Source: Canna indica (taxonomy: Eukaryota; Streptophyta; Magnoliopsida; Zingiberales; Cannaceae). Taken from it: a DNA stretch of 64,000 bases. The notes beneath the pieces are model-generated. The model worked only from the letters and a program-made list of their open reading frames with translations. It was not told where the DNA came from and searched no databases. A program made the translations under genes and the position numbers. The stretch covers positions 90,917,501 to 90,981,500 of the forward strand of contig CP136890.1 of the NCBI GenBank assembly GCA_034359265.1, given 5' to 3'. Positions 36,640-46,460 of this stretch are shown piece by piece; the stretch's first letter is position 1, and each line of letters begins with the position of its first letter.

Positions 36640-37160
36640 TTTTTTCCTAAACCTGAATATGAAACTTCAAAATTTTCAAAACCAGAAGATGATATCCAAA
36701 ATTCCCAAAATCAAAATCAAATTCAAAAAATACCCAAAATATCCTATACTAAACTATTCAAAGTGGTTATTTTGATTATGAAAATGCATTTTAAAATCTT
36801 CAAAAAAATCATAATAATTCTAAATTAATGAATGAAATTTTTAATAATTTTTTTTGAAAATTTTAAGATATATTGTCGTGGTCAAATGACTATTTTCAAG
36901 AGTTTCAAGTGATTATTTTAACCATAAAAATGCATTCTAAAATTTTTAAAAAATCATAAAAAAATTATTCACTAACTTAGATTTATTACGATTTTTTAAA
37001 AAAAATCGGATGAATTTTCATAATTAATATGGTCACTTTAAATAGTTTTCATACAAGAGTATTTTGGATATTTTTTGAATTTGATTATGATTTCGAAAAT
37101 TTCAGATACTATATCCTGATTTTGAAATTTTTAAAATTTTATATTTTGATTTAAAAAAAT
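36640..37160. mobile_element. Foldback (long inverted repeat) element
   Basis: The left arm (about 36650-36800) and right arm (about 37010-37160) are inverted copies. For example AATCAAATTCAAAAAATACC at left pairs with GGATATTTTTTGAATTTGAT at right, and the inner AAATGCATTTTAAAAT / AAAATGCATTCTAAAAT pair repeats in direct orientation. It is AT-rich, with no ORF. Confidence 0.6.
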
Positions 37161-37314
37161 TAATGTTAAACATATAGAGTTGCATTGATGCACCATAGAG
37201 CTAGGGTTATGCTATGCATATAATAACGTTAATATCACTTCAAGTTATATCTTTGAGTTAATATTAAATCATACTTAGTCTTTCGCTAATCGCTAATTCT
37301 TTACTTTTACCTTG

Positions 37315-37426
37315 GATTCAATTCACAGTTATGACATTCTAGGAGTTAGCATAAGTATTTGATAGAGTTAGATTCAATTCACAGTTATGACACTTTTGAA
37401 GTTAGCATAAGTATTTGGTAGAGTTA
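37315..37426. repeat. 56-bp tandem duplication
   Basis: Two adjacent 56-bp units, each starting GATTCAATTCACAG and ending GAGTTA, lie at 37315-37370 and 37371-37426 with a handful of differences. The surrounding 37161-38500 is AT-rich and gene-free. Confidence 0.85.
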
Positions 37427-38585
37427 TAACTTTGATATTGGTTCTTACTTCTTATCTTTTGAACTTTGATAGTCTCTCACACTCATGTGTTTTCTAATTT
37501 GGACATTTCCGTTTGACGGTTGAAATTACTTTTGAAATGTTATGCATTACTTTAAAACGTAAATTTTCATAATTCTATGGTTTAAAACTTTAAATAGTAA
37601 CCTAATAAAAAAATGAATTTTAATTATCAAAATTACCTCATTGATTGTTTAGATATAGATGGAATGATGGAATCAATTTTTTTTTTCATTTTAGAAATAG
37701 TAAATAATTAATTCACGTTCAACATTTATTTATTTTAGAAACAAAAGTGTCAGCATTAATATTATATATAATGTTTAATATAATAATTCAAAGTGCTAAT
37801 AAGGGAAATTTGATGATTTTGATCATTTTAGCTTGTTATTCTTCTTTTTTTTCCTCCCATTAAATGAAGAAATATAATTAAAAATATATATATAACTATG
37901 TATTCATTTATACTAATTTTGTTTCTAATTCATATTTCCTACCTATTCCTACTTTATTTATTTGAATATTTTAAATATATAATTATAATAATTCAAGCTG
38001 AAATGATAGGAGTCTTTCACAATTTGTCATCTCTTCCTGATTCGTCGTACAACTCGAAACAAAATAACAAGAAACAGCGTACATAATGAAATAAATAGAT
38101 ACATGTAGATAAGGTTTCGCACGCCAATTTTGACTCTTGTTCTATCGGCGCCCTTTTCTTGAACAATACTTCAAATTTATCGCACTGCGTACGAAGATCG
38201 AAATGGCCGGAGCAAAATTACCTGCATAAACCAAGCTGTATTGATCGAGAAAGATGTTTATAATCATGTACTAGTAATACTATTTGGCTTCAATTGAAAT
38301 TGATCATCTAGCTAGCTTGTGAGCTCCCACCCGTTTCAACTTCTGCATAAGCCAAATTATATCATCATACTCCTCCAAGGCTCCAACGCTCCAACGCATC
38401 ATCCTGATCATCTACAAGTACTTGAGCTACAAGCTAAATAAGTAAATATTCGTAGTCATGTATACTATGCCAATAATACCACCTACTTTCTGATGGAAAT
38501 TAACATCACGAGTACTAGCATTTGCCAACCCATTGATAAGCTCGAAAGCCATCACCACCAACTTGCATGCATATATATATCCTTC

Positions 38586-38593
38586 TATATAAG
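38586..38593 (+). promoter_or_regulatory. TATA box of the proline-rich protein gene
   Basis: TATATAAG lies 62 bp upstream of the ATG at 38655, which puts a transcription start near 38615 and gives a short 5' leader of about 40 nt. Confidence 0.6.
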
Positions 38594-38654
38594 CCACCTA
38601 ATTACACCACTACTCCTTAATAAGTAATAAGTACATATATACTGCATCAAAACA

Positions 38655-39644
38655 ATGGCAAAACATGCTGTCTTTGCCCTCCTCGTACTACTACTTCTCC
38701 ATTCTTCGCTTGCCGCCACCACCACCACCTGCTCCTACTGTTCTTCTCCTCCACCTACTCCAACACTACCGCTGCCACCGCCACCACCAAAGCCGGCGTC
38801 GAACCCGCCGCCGCCGATTACATATCGGCCACCGACTCCAACTTTACCGCTACCGCCCCCACCACCAAAGCCGACACCGAACCCGCCGCCCCCACTAACA
38901 TATCCGCCACCGACTCCAACTTTACCGCTACCGCCGCCACCACCACCAAAGGCGACACCGAACCCTCCGCCGCCAGTAACATATCCGCCGTCGACTCCAA
39001 CTTTACCGCTACCGCCGCCACCACCAAAGCCGACGCCGAACCCTCCGCCGCCAGTAACGTATCCGCCAACGACTCCAACTTTACCGCGACCGCCGCCAGT
39101 AACTTATCCGCCACCCACTCCAACATTACCGCTGCCGCCGCCACCATCGCCACCGAAACCAACACCAGGCCCTCCGCCGCCGCCGACGTATACTACTCCT
39201 AGCCCTCCACAACCAACTCCGACCCTCCCTCCGCCACCGAAGGCGACGCCTAGTCCTCCATCATACGCTACTCCCAGCCCTCCACCGCCGAAAATCCCAC
39301 CACCAGCGTACACGACTCCGAGCCCGCCCCCGCCCCCGCCGCGGACGCCAGTTCCGTACCCGCCTTCTCCGGCGGCGCCGACGTGCCCCATCGACACGCT
39401 CGAGTTCGACGCTTGCGTGGACCTGATCGGCGGGCTCGTGAGCGTCATCATCGGCGGCGACGTGACGTCCGAGTGCTGCCCGGTGCTGGAAGACCTCGAT
39501 GACCTGGAGGCAGCGCTGTGCCTCTGCACCACGATTAAGGGCAAGGCTTTGGGCATAAACCTGCTCCTTCCTATTGCGCTTGAGGTGCTCGCGGATTGTG
39601 GAAAGCACGTGCCGTCGGATTACCAGTGTCCTGATTATGGATAG
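38655..39644 (+). CDS. Hybrid proline-rich protein (HyPRP, 8-cysteine motif)
   Basis: An intronless 329-codon gene. The ATG at 38655 is supported by the signal peptide MAKHAVFALLVLLLLHSSLA (cleavage near residue 20). Residues about 28-245 are a proline-rich region made of near-repeats such as TYPPPTPTLPLPPPPPKP. Residues about 245-329 form the eight-cysteine module: C-PIDTLEFDA-C, then CC, then CLC, C and C, the non-specific lipid-transfer-like (Tryp_alpha_amyl/LTP2) fold. Family members are secreted cell-wall or wall-membrane proteins linked to growth and stress; the exact role is not known. The reading frame is intact with one TATA box upstream. Oddity: the stop codon and last Gly come from a 43-bp hairpin insertion (39639-39681); without it the frame would end ...CPDY-TGA. 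The repeats make Pro-tract length likely to vary between alleles. Confidence 0.92.
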   Translation: MAKHAVFALLVLLLLHSSLAATTTTCSYCSSPPPTPTLPLPPPPPKPASNPPPPITYRPPTPTLPLPPPPPKPTPNPPPPLTYPPPTPTLPLPPPPPPKATPNPPPPVTYPPSTPTLPLPPPPPKPTPNPPPPVTYPPTTPTLPRPPPVTYPPPTPTLPLPPPPSPPKPTPGPPPPPTYTTPSPPQPTPTLPPPPKATPSPPSYATPSPPPPKIPPPAYTTPSPPPPPPRTPVPYPPSPAAPTCPIDTLEFDACVDLIGGLVSVIIGGDVTSECCPVLEDLDDLEAALCLCTTIKGKALGINLLLPIALEVLADCGKHVPSDYQCPDYG

Positions 39645-39690
39645 AACTTGTATGAGCAGGCCGCTCATACAAGTTCTATCCCCTGATTAT
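39630..39690. repeat. 43-bp perfect hairpin with 9-bp flanking duplication at the HyPRP stop
   Basis: CCTGATTAT occurs at 39630-39638 and 39682-39690. Between them, 19-bp arms GGATAGAACTTGTATGAGC and GCTCATACAAGTTCTATCC flank the 5-bp spacer AGGCC. The TAG stop is inside the left arm. The structure reads as an insertion with a 9-bp target duplication. Confidence 0.85.
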
Positions 39691-40084
39691 TGATGCATTG
39701 TCTTGTGGCTTTTTTACTTTCTAGTTTCTGCTTTTTTATATATATATGTAATGTTGGCAATAATATATGCATGTCTATTTGGGCAATAAATATATAGAAC
39801 TGTGGCACGTGATTTAATTTCTTTGTCCGTTATTCGTTCGTTTTGCATTATTTTTAGGTACATAATAGAATAACAGATGTTATCTAATATTTATTTGTAA
39901 AAAAAATTATTATTGACATAATAAAAACTAAAGAGGCTTTTTATATAATTTTGTTGGGATGACTGTTTTAAAAAGTTACCATTTTTATAAGTTTAATAAA
40001 AATTAGTTAAGAAAATAATTTTTCGTAAAAAAATACTCTTGTTAAATCATTAATATCGACCCGTATGATGAAAAAAAAGTGTAT

Positions 40085-40345
40085 GTTTCAACAACTTATT
40101 CATATGTCAACAACCTAGGATAATTCGTTCATATGCCAACAAAATAATGGACAAAGATAACACTTCGCCCTGGATGTCAACAGCCTAGGACAACCCGAGA
40201 ACATCCGACAATATGGCAACAACAAGGAACAAAGATAACACACCTCGCTCTGGATGTCAATAATCGAGGACAACTCGGAATAACCCATCCAGGGTGTCGA
40301 CAACTCGAGACAACCCGTCGACGGAGTCAACAACCTGGGACAAAG
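40085..40345. repeat. Degenerate repeats built on GTCAACAACCTAGGACAACC
   Basis: The word GTCAACAaCCtrGGACAA(C) recurs about six times with variants at irregular spacing. No coding meaning. The rest of 39691-40412 is AT-rich and empty. Confidence 0.55.
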
Positions 40346-41290
40346 ACAAAACACGACGCACTCATATCTATGTTGCTCGTATGATTTTTGTATTTGCTAC
40401 ATATCACTTATAGGGTCTGTTAGTTTCGCATAATTTTAAGGTACAACACTGGATAACACAAGTTGTCACATGTTCGTTTGCGAAAACGTACGATGAACAT
40501 AATAAGAATGATGTCTTGGGACAGTACAGCAGACCAATTTTCTTGTTACTCCAATTTGAAGTAATAAGGGATCGTTACTTTGGTACAAGGTTGAAAATGA
40601 CAACAATACACTACTAGAAAAATGGTCATCAGCAACGGCTGATGCCGTTGCTGAGCCGTTGCTGAAGAGCATCAACAACGGCTGAGCCGTTGCAATAGCG
40701 CCGTGAGAGAAAGTCGCGTTGCTGATGACTTAGCAACGGTTCAGCAACGGCCGCTCGGGCCGTCGCTCAAAACATTATCAGCAACGGCCGCTGGGCCGTC
40801 GCTAAAAATATTATCAACAACGGTTTTGCCACAGACCCGGAGCCGTTGCTGATACTATTAATAGCAACGGCCGCTGAGTCCGTAGCAACACCGTTAGTAA
40901 AACTCTGTCGCTAAGCCGTTGCTGTAGGTCATCAGCAACGGCTTTCGATACACTTTTAGCAACGGCTTTCCCACGGACGCCCGTGGGAAAGCCGTTGCTG
41001 ATGACCTATACCTGCAACCAGAAAATTTGAAAATTTCAAATTTCCATTGATACATTGATACATTTATCTGATACATAACTCACACACCCATACCCTCATA
41101 CACACATTCATTCACACATCACAAACACACCAAGATATACATCAAAACAATTATATTTATATTCATAATTATCCACGATAGTATAAACACAATTCAAATG
41201 TAAAATTGAAGTATCAACATCTCAATAACATAGTCAATATAAATTAAACAAGTTCAATATCTGAGTAACAAAGTCAATATAAACAAAATC

Positions 41291-43114
41291 TCACGATGAC
41301 GATGGAGGATGGCCTGGATCATATGGCGGGGTCTGGAGTGCTTGAGTGTACACCGGCGTGGACTGACTCGAGGATGATGGATTAGATGATGCCGAAGAGA
41401 TGCCTGCTTCGGGATGACCCGACAAGTTGCGTAGCATAGCTTCTATATTCGCCATCGTCTGACTCTGGCGCTCCATCAACTCAGTATGACGCGCGACCGT
41501 CTCCTCTAGTGTCCTTATCCTATTACTATAATCATAACTGGATCTGGAGGTGGACGGCCGCTCACCAGCGACCGGAGGGGTCGGTGCCCCAAGTGGCCCT
41601 AGTACGGCTCGCGCATGACCACTATCTGCGAAGCCATATACGCGGCCATGATCCCAGCCACCTGCGGCCTCGACCCACGATGCTGCGTCAAAGTCCTCGG
41701 GGGTACCCCCGCGCTGCACCACCCTCTGGCTGTACGTCTCCTACTCGAGTTTGATTTTTTGTTTAATATTTATCATAAAACTTAAATTATAAATATATAA
41801 TGAATAATTTAAACAAATATATAATTACCACAATGTATGCAGCGCGGTTGTCGATGTACTCCCCCGTCCCATGTGCTCGACGGTGAGTCCGCTCAAACAC
41901 CGCCATCGGGGAGGGTCGCTGGACAGTCCCGTCATCCGACACCGTCGTCTACATTTACAAAACAAATACATTAATTAGTACACATAATAACAAATAAAAT
42001 ATATAATTAAACGATATACTTACCATACGGTTTGCGTGCACTGCAAATGCAACAGAGCCGCCGGTGTGACGCGCTGCTCCCCCCGACATGCGATTTCTAG
42101 CCGCATTCTGAGAAACCTCCTGCCATCGATCCGTCGACCATATCCCCACGAGCTGGTCCCATATATCCGGAGTAATCCAACTGGGGCCGTATCCCCGAGT
42201 CTCCGCGATGTTAGTGGTCCCAGCTCGGGCCATCGCTCGGGACCGAGCCTGCCCCAGCTGCCCGTTGTACCTTGCCCGGGAAATAGACTCCCAGGCAGCG
42301 TAAATGAAGGACCTCTGGTCCTCGGCCCATGTATAGCGAGCCTGCAAAATAATAATATCAGTACCAATTCTTAATATATCATCATGCATGTAAAAAAAAA
42401 AAAAATACGTGCCTCAAACTCGCGCCATAACATGTCGACGTGCTCGCTAGGCACATGAGACCACGTAGGCCATGCCCCGTGCATGTATCGTCGAATAGTA
42501 GAAGAAATGCTCCTCGGCACTTCTTCTTGCTCGAACCTGCACAACAAAAATAAATTTTAATATTATATTATGATATAATGAATTTGTAATGATTCATAAT
42601 TCATGATATATTACCGCTCCCCAATCACGCTGATCAATCTACGTGACTCTGTGGCTGGTGGATCAACCGCTGTAGTATCTGGTGGGACTGATGTCTGAAT
42701 AACTGGCCGATCAACATTATCATTCAGGTGGAATTGACCCCCAAGACTATCAAGTATCATAGTTCTATAGGGATTACATTGACTGGATGAAGAAGCACCA
42801 GCAGAGGAAGATTCACCATATGTCTGAACGACAGGATTGCTCGACGTCCCGACTTCGCGTGACTCCCCGTGACAAGTCCATAGAAAATATCTTGGTGTAA
42901 ATCCTTTGGTATATAGATGCAGAGTGACAGTCTCCCGATCCAAAAATCGTCCATTCGAACAAATGCGGCACGGACATCGGATTTGATCACCCATGCTAAC
43001 GAAATTCCGATTCGAATAGGCGAAATTTAGGAAGTACGTTACGCCTAATCGAAACTCATTCGTTAAAGCTCCACGATCAAAACGTCGGTACATCCAACTT
43101 CGATCAGCCGACAT
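41291..43114 (-). CDS. CACTA-encoded Transpos_assoc / Transposase_24 (TNPA-like) protein, 5 exons
   Basis: Exons on the - strand: 43114-42615, 42536-42413, 42341-42024, 41948-41829, 41740-41291. They sum to 1512 nt, 503 codons plus stop, with no internal stop. Introns are GT-AG except the second, which looks GC-AG. The N-terminus (MSADRSWMYRRFDRG, later IRCPCRICSNG and LHLYTKGFTPRY) is the Transpos_assoc zinc-binding domain that usually heads the DDE transposase. Exons 3-4 (FIYAAWESISRARYNGQLGQ, AFAVHANRM, MAVFERTHRRAHGTGEYID) form a Transposase_24 domain. The C-terminus has a coiled coil (RIRTLEETVARHTELMERQ) and a Ser/Pro tail. TNPA-type proteins bind subterminal repeats. The exon joins are my inference from splice sites and phase. 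Confidence 0.75.
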
Positions 43115-43171
43115 GATTCTGTCAATCAATGACAATTTCTTTGGTTAATGTCTTTAGGTGAGATTGTCCTA

Positions 43172-43393
43172 TTCCATTCGGGATTTATGTTATTCGTACT
43201 GCACTTACGTTTTTATTTTAACTGTTAACTAATTATTCTAAATTTCGACAGCATCTCCCTACAGTTCTCCGAATACGCATATCATCTGGGCGCGTATCGG
43301 AGAACAAGAGAGATGTTGTCGAATTTTAGAATAATTAGTTAACAGTTAAAATAAAAACGTAAGTGCAGTACAAATAACTATATTCCCAAATTG
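43172..43393. repeat. About 220-bp near-perfect palindrome upstream of the CACTA gene
   Basis: The left arm 43179-43278 and right arm 43291-43387 are inverted copies with few mismatches. For example, GTACTGCACTTACGTTTTTA at left pairs with TAAAAACGTAAGTGCAGTAC at right. A short spacer (about 43279-43290) separates them. It lies 65-280 bp upstream of the ATG at 43114, in the promoter or 5' leader of the TNPA-like gene. Confidence 0.9.
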
Positions 43394-43585
43394 TCCAATC
43401 AGGGACAATTCAAGAATTGTACGTCGTATAAAAGATCATCTACTTCTTTTACACGAACATACAATCCCCGAACGGATCTAAGGTTTTGCTAAATCATATC
43501 CGATTCGTCGATGCGTACGTGAAACATATCAACTCGTCGGATGGATGATTATTTTCTAAATGTTTCGAGACAGTTCGAGTCCATA

Positions 43586-43793
43586 TTGGACGATTTCGGC
43601 GCGCGTCCGAAGTGGATGATTCCGGCGCGAGTCCGAAGTGGACGATTCCGGCGCGAGTCCGAATTGGACGATTCTAGCGCGCGTCCGAAGTGGACGATTC
43701 CGGCGCGAGTCCGAATTGGACGATTCCGGCGCGCGTCCGAAGTGGACGATTTCGGCGCGCGTCCGAAGTGGACGATTCCGGCGCGCGTCCGAA
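43586..43793. repeat. 26-bp GC-rich minisatellite, 8 units
   Basis: Eight consecutive 26-bp units of the form (G/T)TGGACGATTCCGGCGCG(A/C)G followed by TCCGAA, varying at a few positions. The open frame across it (43541-43798, +) is a by-product of the repeat and lacks independent support. Confidence 0.9.
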
Positions 43794-44569
43794 ATTAATC
43801 TAAACCCTAATAATTAATCTAACAAATTAAACAATTAATCTAAACATTTATAAAATAATTAATTAACAATTTCAAAACAATAATATATATATATATATAT
43901 TCCGGCGCCGGAGTCCACCCTCCGGCGCCGGCGTACAGTGGCCGGACACACTGTCCGACCACTGTAGAAGGTTCGGCGGCGGCCATAGGCCGACCGCCGC
44001 CGGCCGAAACCCTAGAAATAGGGTTTCGGTCGGATTTTAGCATCTCCGGCCGAAACGGTATAGGCCGGCCGATCAACATACCGGCAGCGGCGCGGCGGCG
44101 AGAGGCGTCGGCGAGAAGCGTCGGCGAGAGGCGTCGGCGTCGGCAGCAACGGCAGCAGCGGCGATGTCTCGGCAGGAGCGGCGGCGGCAGAAGCGGGAGG
44201 AAGAAGGGTCGGGCGCAAGAGCGTGCCCTATATAAACTTATCAGCAACGGCTCACTCGCCCGTTAGAACGCCGTTGCTGATAAGTTATCATCAGCAACGG
44301 CTCACTTATCCGTTAGTAAGCCGTTGCTGAAGATTAAATAATTAGCAACGGCTCGCCTTTCCGTCAGAAAGCCGTTGCTGATAATTAAAATAATCCGCAA
44401 CGGCTCGGTTGTCCGTTAGAACGCCGTTGCAGATACAGATATCTGCAACGGCTCGAGCGGCCGTAAGAACGCCGTTGCAAATAGCAATGGCTTGAGCGGC
44501 CGTTGCTGATAGCCGTTGCTGAAGACCAAGTTTGTAGTAGTGATAGTCTTGTTCATATTTTCAATATAT

Positions 44570-44980
44570 GTAAATTTTTTTTCAAAAATGAATATATTTA
44601 TATTTAAAGATAATATATTTGGATCTAAAGAGAGTATATTTTGATAAAAATGAGTGTATATATATATATATATATATATATATTTAAAGGGAGTATATAT
44701 ATTTGAATCAAAAGAAAGTATATTTAGACTAAAAAAATATTTGATAGAAATTGAGTATATATCTATATTTAGAGAAAGTATATTTGGACTCATATATAGT
44801 ATAATTTGGTAGAAACTTGGTATATATCCATGTTTAGATTAAATATTTGGACTCAAAGAGAATATATTTTGATAGAAATTGAGTATGTATTTATATTTAA
44901 GAAGAGTATATTTGGATTAAAATATAATATATTCAAATGAGATATATCTCTATTTATCGAGAGTATGTTTGGATCAAAAA
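44570..44980. repeat. Degenerate AT-rich repeats (GAGTATATTTGGA type)
   Basis: Blocks of the type GAGTATATTTGGACTCAAA followed by TTTGATAGAAATTGAGTATA recur about four to five times with a period near 90 bp. A (TA)n run is at about 44658-44681. 44981-45236 shows nothing further. Confidence 0.6.
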
Positions 44981-45574
44981 TTGATCTTTAGTCAAATAAA
45001 ATATTATGATCATGTATACTTTCTATACAGTCAGGTATACTCACTATATTAGCATGTATACTCAGTATGAGAATATGGGAGTATGGGAGGCAGTGTGGCT
45101 GCGTCGTCGACGACGCCGGGGCCTTCATGTCGCAACATGTTAGTTAATTAATCTACTTATGATATAATTGTAATAAAACATATTAATTAGATTTATAACG
45201 ATTATGTTAATTAAAATGAATATTTTATTATACCAATATATAATAGGGTAAATTCCAAAAAAAAAAGAACTTTGGACCCTTTTTCTATTTTTAGCATAAA
45301 CTTTTTTTGTGAGCAAAAAAATACACGAATTATCCTTCTGTTACCCCGTTTAGCACGCACCGTCATTTTTGACGAATTTGGCTAACGTGTCAGTTAACGG
45401 AGAATACGTGGTAAATACTTATCCTACATGGCAAGTATTTAATACAAAAGGACAAATTAATAATTTTGATGACGTGGTTCTTCTTCTCAAAGACCTTGAC
45501 GCTAACTGCACTCCACGGGGAGAAGCTCGTCGTTGTCGCCGTCGCCGGGGACGAGCTCATCTTCGTCGCCTTTG

Positions 45575-46080
45575 AGAAGCCAAGAACTCTTTGGCCTTAT
45601 CCACGGCTAGCGGAACGACATCATCATGGTCAGAGAGGCTGGTGAGTACAGTGTGACTACACTCAAAGACAAGGGACTTCGTCGGAGAATTAACAACGAA
45701 TGAGCTAGCAGACCGGATCAAGGATGCGGCCAGTGAGGCGAGGCTCAAGTGGTGCAAGTCGAGCAAATATCTTCAGCACCTTGATGAGAACCCAATTGTT
45801 GCGGCAGTCAACAAGGAGGTGATAGAATACAGGGGGGGGGCAGAGGGAGGTAAGGGGAGGGGTCAGGGACAGCAACAGTGAGCTTCCAGAAGGCGCCAAT
45901 AGTGATAGAGGTGGTACGAGGGTCAGAGGATGAAAGGCAATCGACGAGGGGCTTGAAGAGGACATGGGCAGCATCGGGGCACACATAGAGGGTGTGCAGG
46001 GTAGTATCGACGGCCTTGGGGCAGAGTGGACTAGAGATGACCTGCTGGAGAGGAGGGGGAGGAGGTCGGGGGTGAGATGG
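45575..46080 (-). pseudogene. Captured AP-3 complex subunit delta fragment, middle part
   Basis: The - strand reads LTPDLLPLLSS, then (after frame changes) YHLLVDCRNNWVLIKVLKIF and LEPRLTGRILDPVC, then in another frame KSLVFECSHTVLTSLSDHDD. In plant AP-3 delta adaptin these words fall in order at roughly residues 170-330 (LTPEVFTLL, VLVDSRNNWVLIKVLKIFA, AKSLVFEC). AP-3 delta is a large adaptor subunit for vesicle traffic to the vacuole. Here several frameshifts and the Pack-MULE context show a non-functional captured copy. Confidence 0.8.
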
Positions 46081-46091
46081 TTTGCGAGGCC

Positions 46092-46460
46092 TCCCCCCCC
46101 CACCTCTCCTTGGTCGATACCCTCTTACAGCGATCCCTTGACGATCTTATCCGAGCCCTTCGCTCCTCCCCCTCCGACGCCGTCGAGGACGCCGCGATCA
46201 CCCGAGCCCTCGACGAGATCCGCTCGTCGGACCTCGACACCAAGGCGGTGGTCCTCCAAAACCTCACTTACCTCTCCTCCCTCCATTTTCTCAACCCCTC
46301 TTGGGCTGCTTTCCACACCCTCGAGCTCCTTCCCTCCCCCACCCTCTCTCATCCCCGCGTTGGCTACCTCTCCGCTGCTCCCTCCTTCCACCCCCCATCC
46401 ACTGACCCCCTGCCCCTCGCCACCCATCAGCTCTGCAAGCACATCACCCTGTCCCCCTCC
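46092..46460 (+). pseudogene. Captured AP-3 complex subunit delta fragment, N-terminal part
   Basis: The + strand reads VDTLLQRSLDDLIRALRSS, then EIRSSDLDTKAVVLQNLTYL and PSWAAFHTLELLPSP. This matches the N-terminus of plant AP-3 delta (LFQRSLEDLIKG, SWAAFHAVEV). The open frame extends to 46583, but homology fades near LCKHITLSPS. The fragment is head-to-head with the middle-part fragment, the junction lying at about 46077-46106. Since both parts come from one gene but in opposite orientation, an inversion or two captures must have occurred. Confidence 0.8.

Larger units (their letters stand above)
40609..44542 (-). mobile_element. Complete CACTA (En/Spm) transposon, 3.9 kb
   Basis: The termini CACTACTAGAAAAATGGTC and (inverted) CACTACTACAAACTTGGTC are flanked on both sides by the 3-bp target duplication ATA (40606-40608 and 44543-44545). 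Subterminal AGCAACGGC / GCCGTTGCT repeats occupy about 40625-40995 and 44245-44525. It carries one spliced gene on the - strand but no DDE (Transposase_21) domain, so it cannot move alone. The 43800-44245 interior is GC-rich toward its end and has no supported gene. Confidence 0.92.

Noticed and set aside
38665..39668. Antisense and out-of-frame long open frames over the HyPRP gene
   Set aside because: Shadows of the GC-rich proline repeats; the + frame with signal peptide and eight-cysteine motif explains the region.
43541..43798. 85-codon + strand frame with repeated ARPKWTIPARVR
   Set aside because: Explained by the 26-bp minisatellite; not supported by homology or a promoter.
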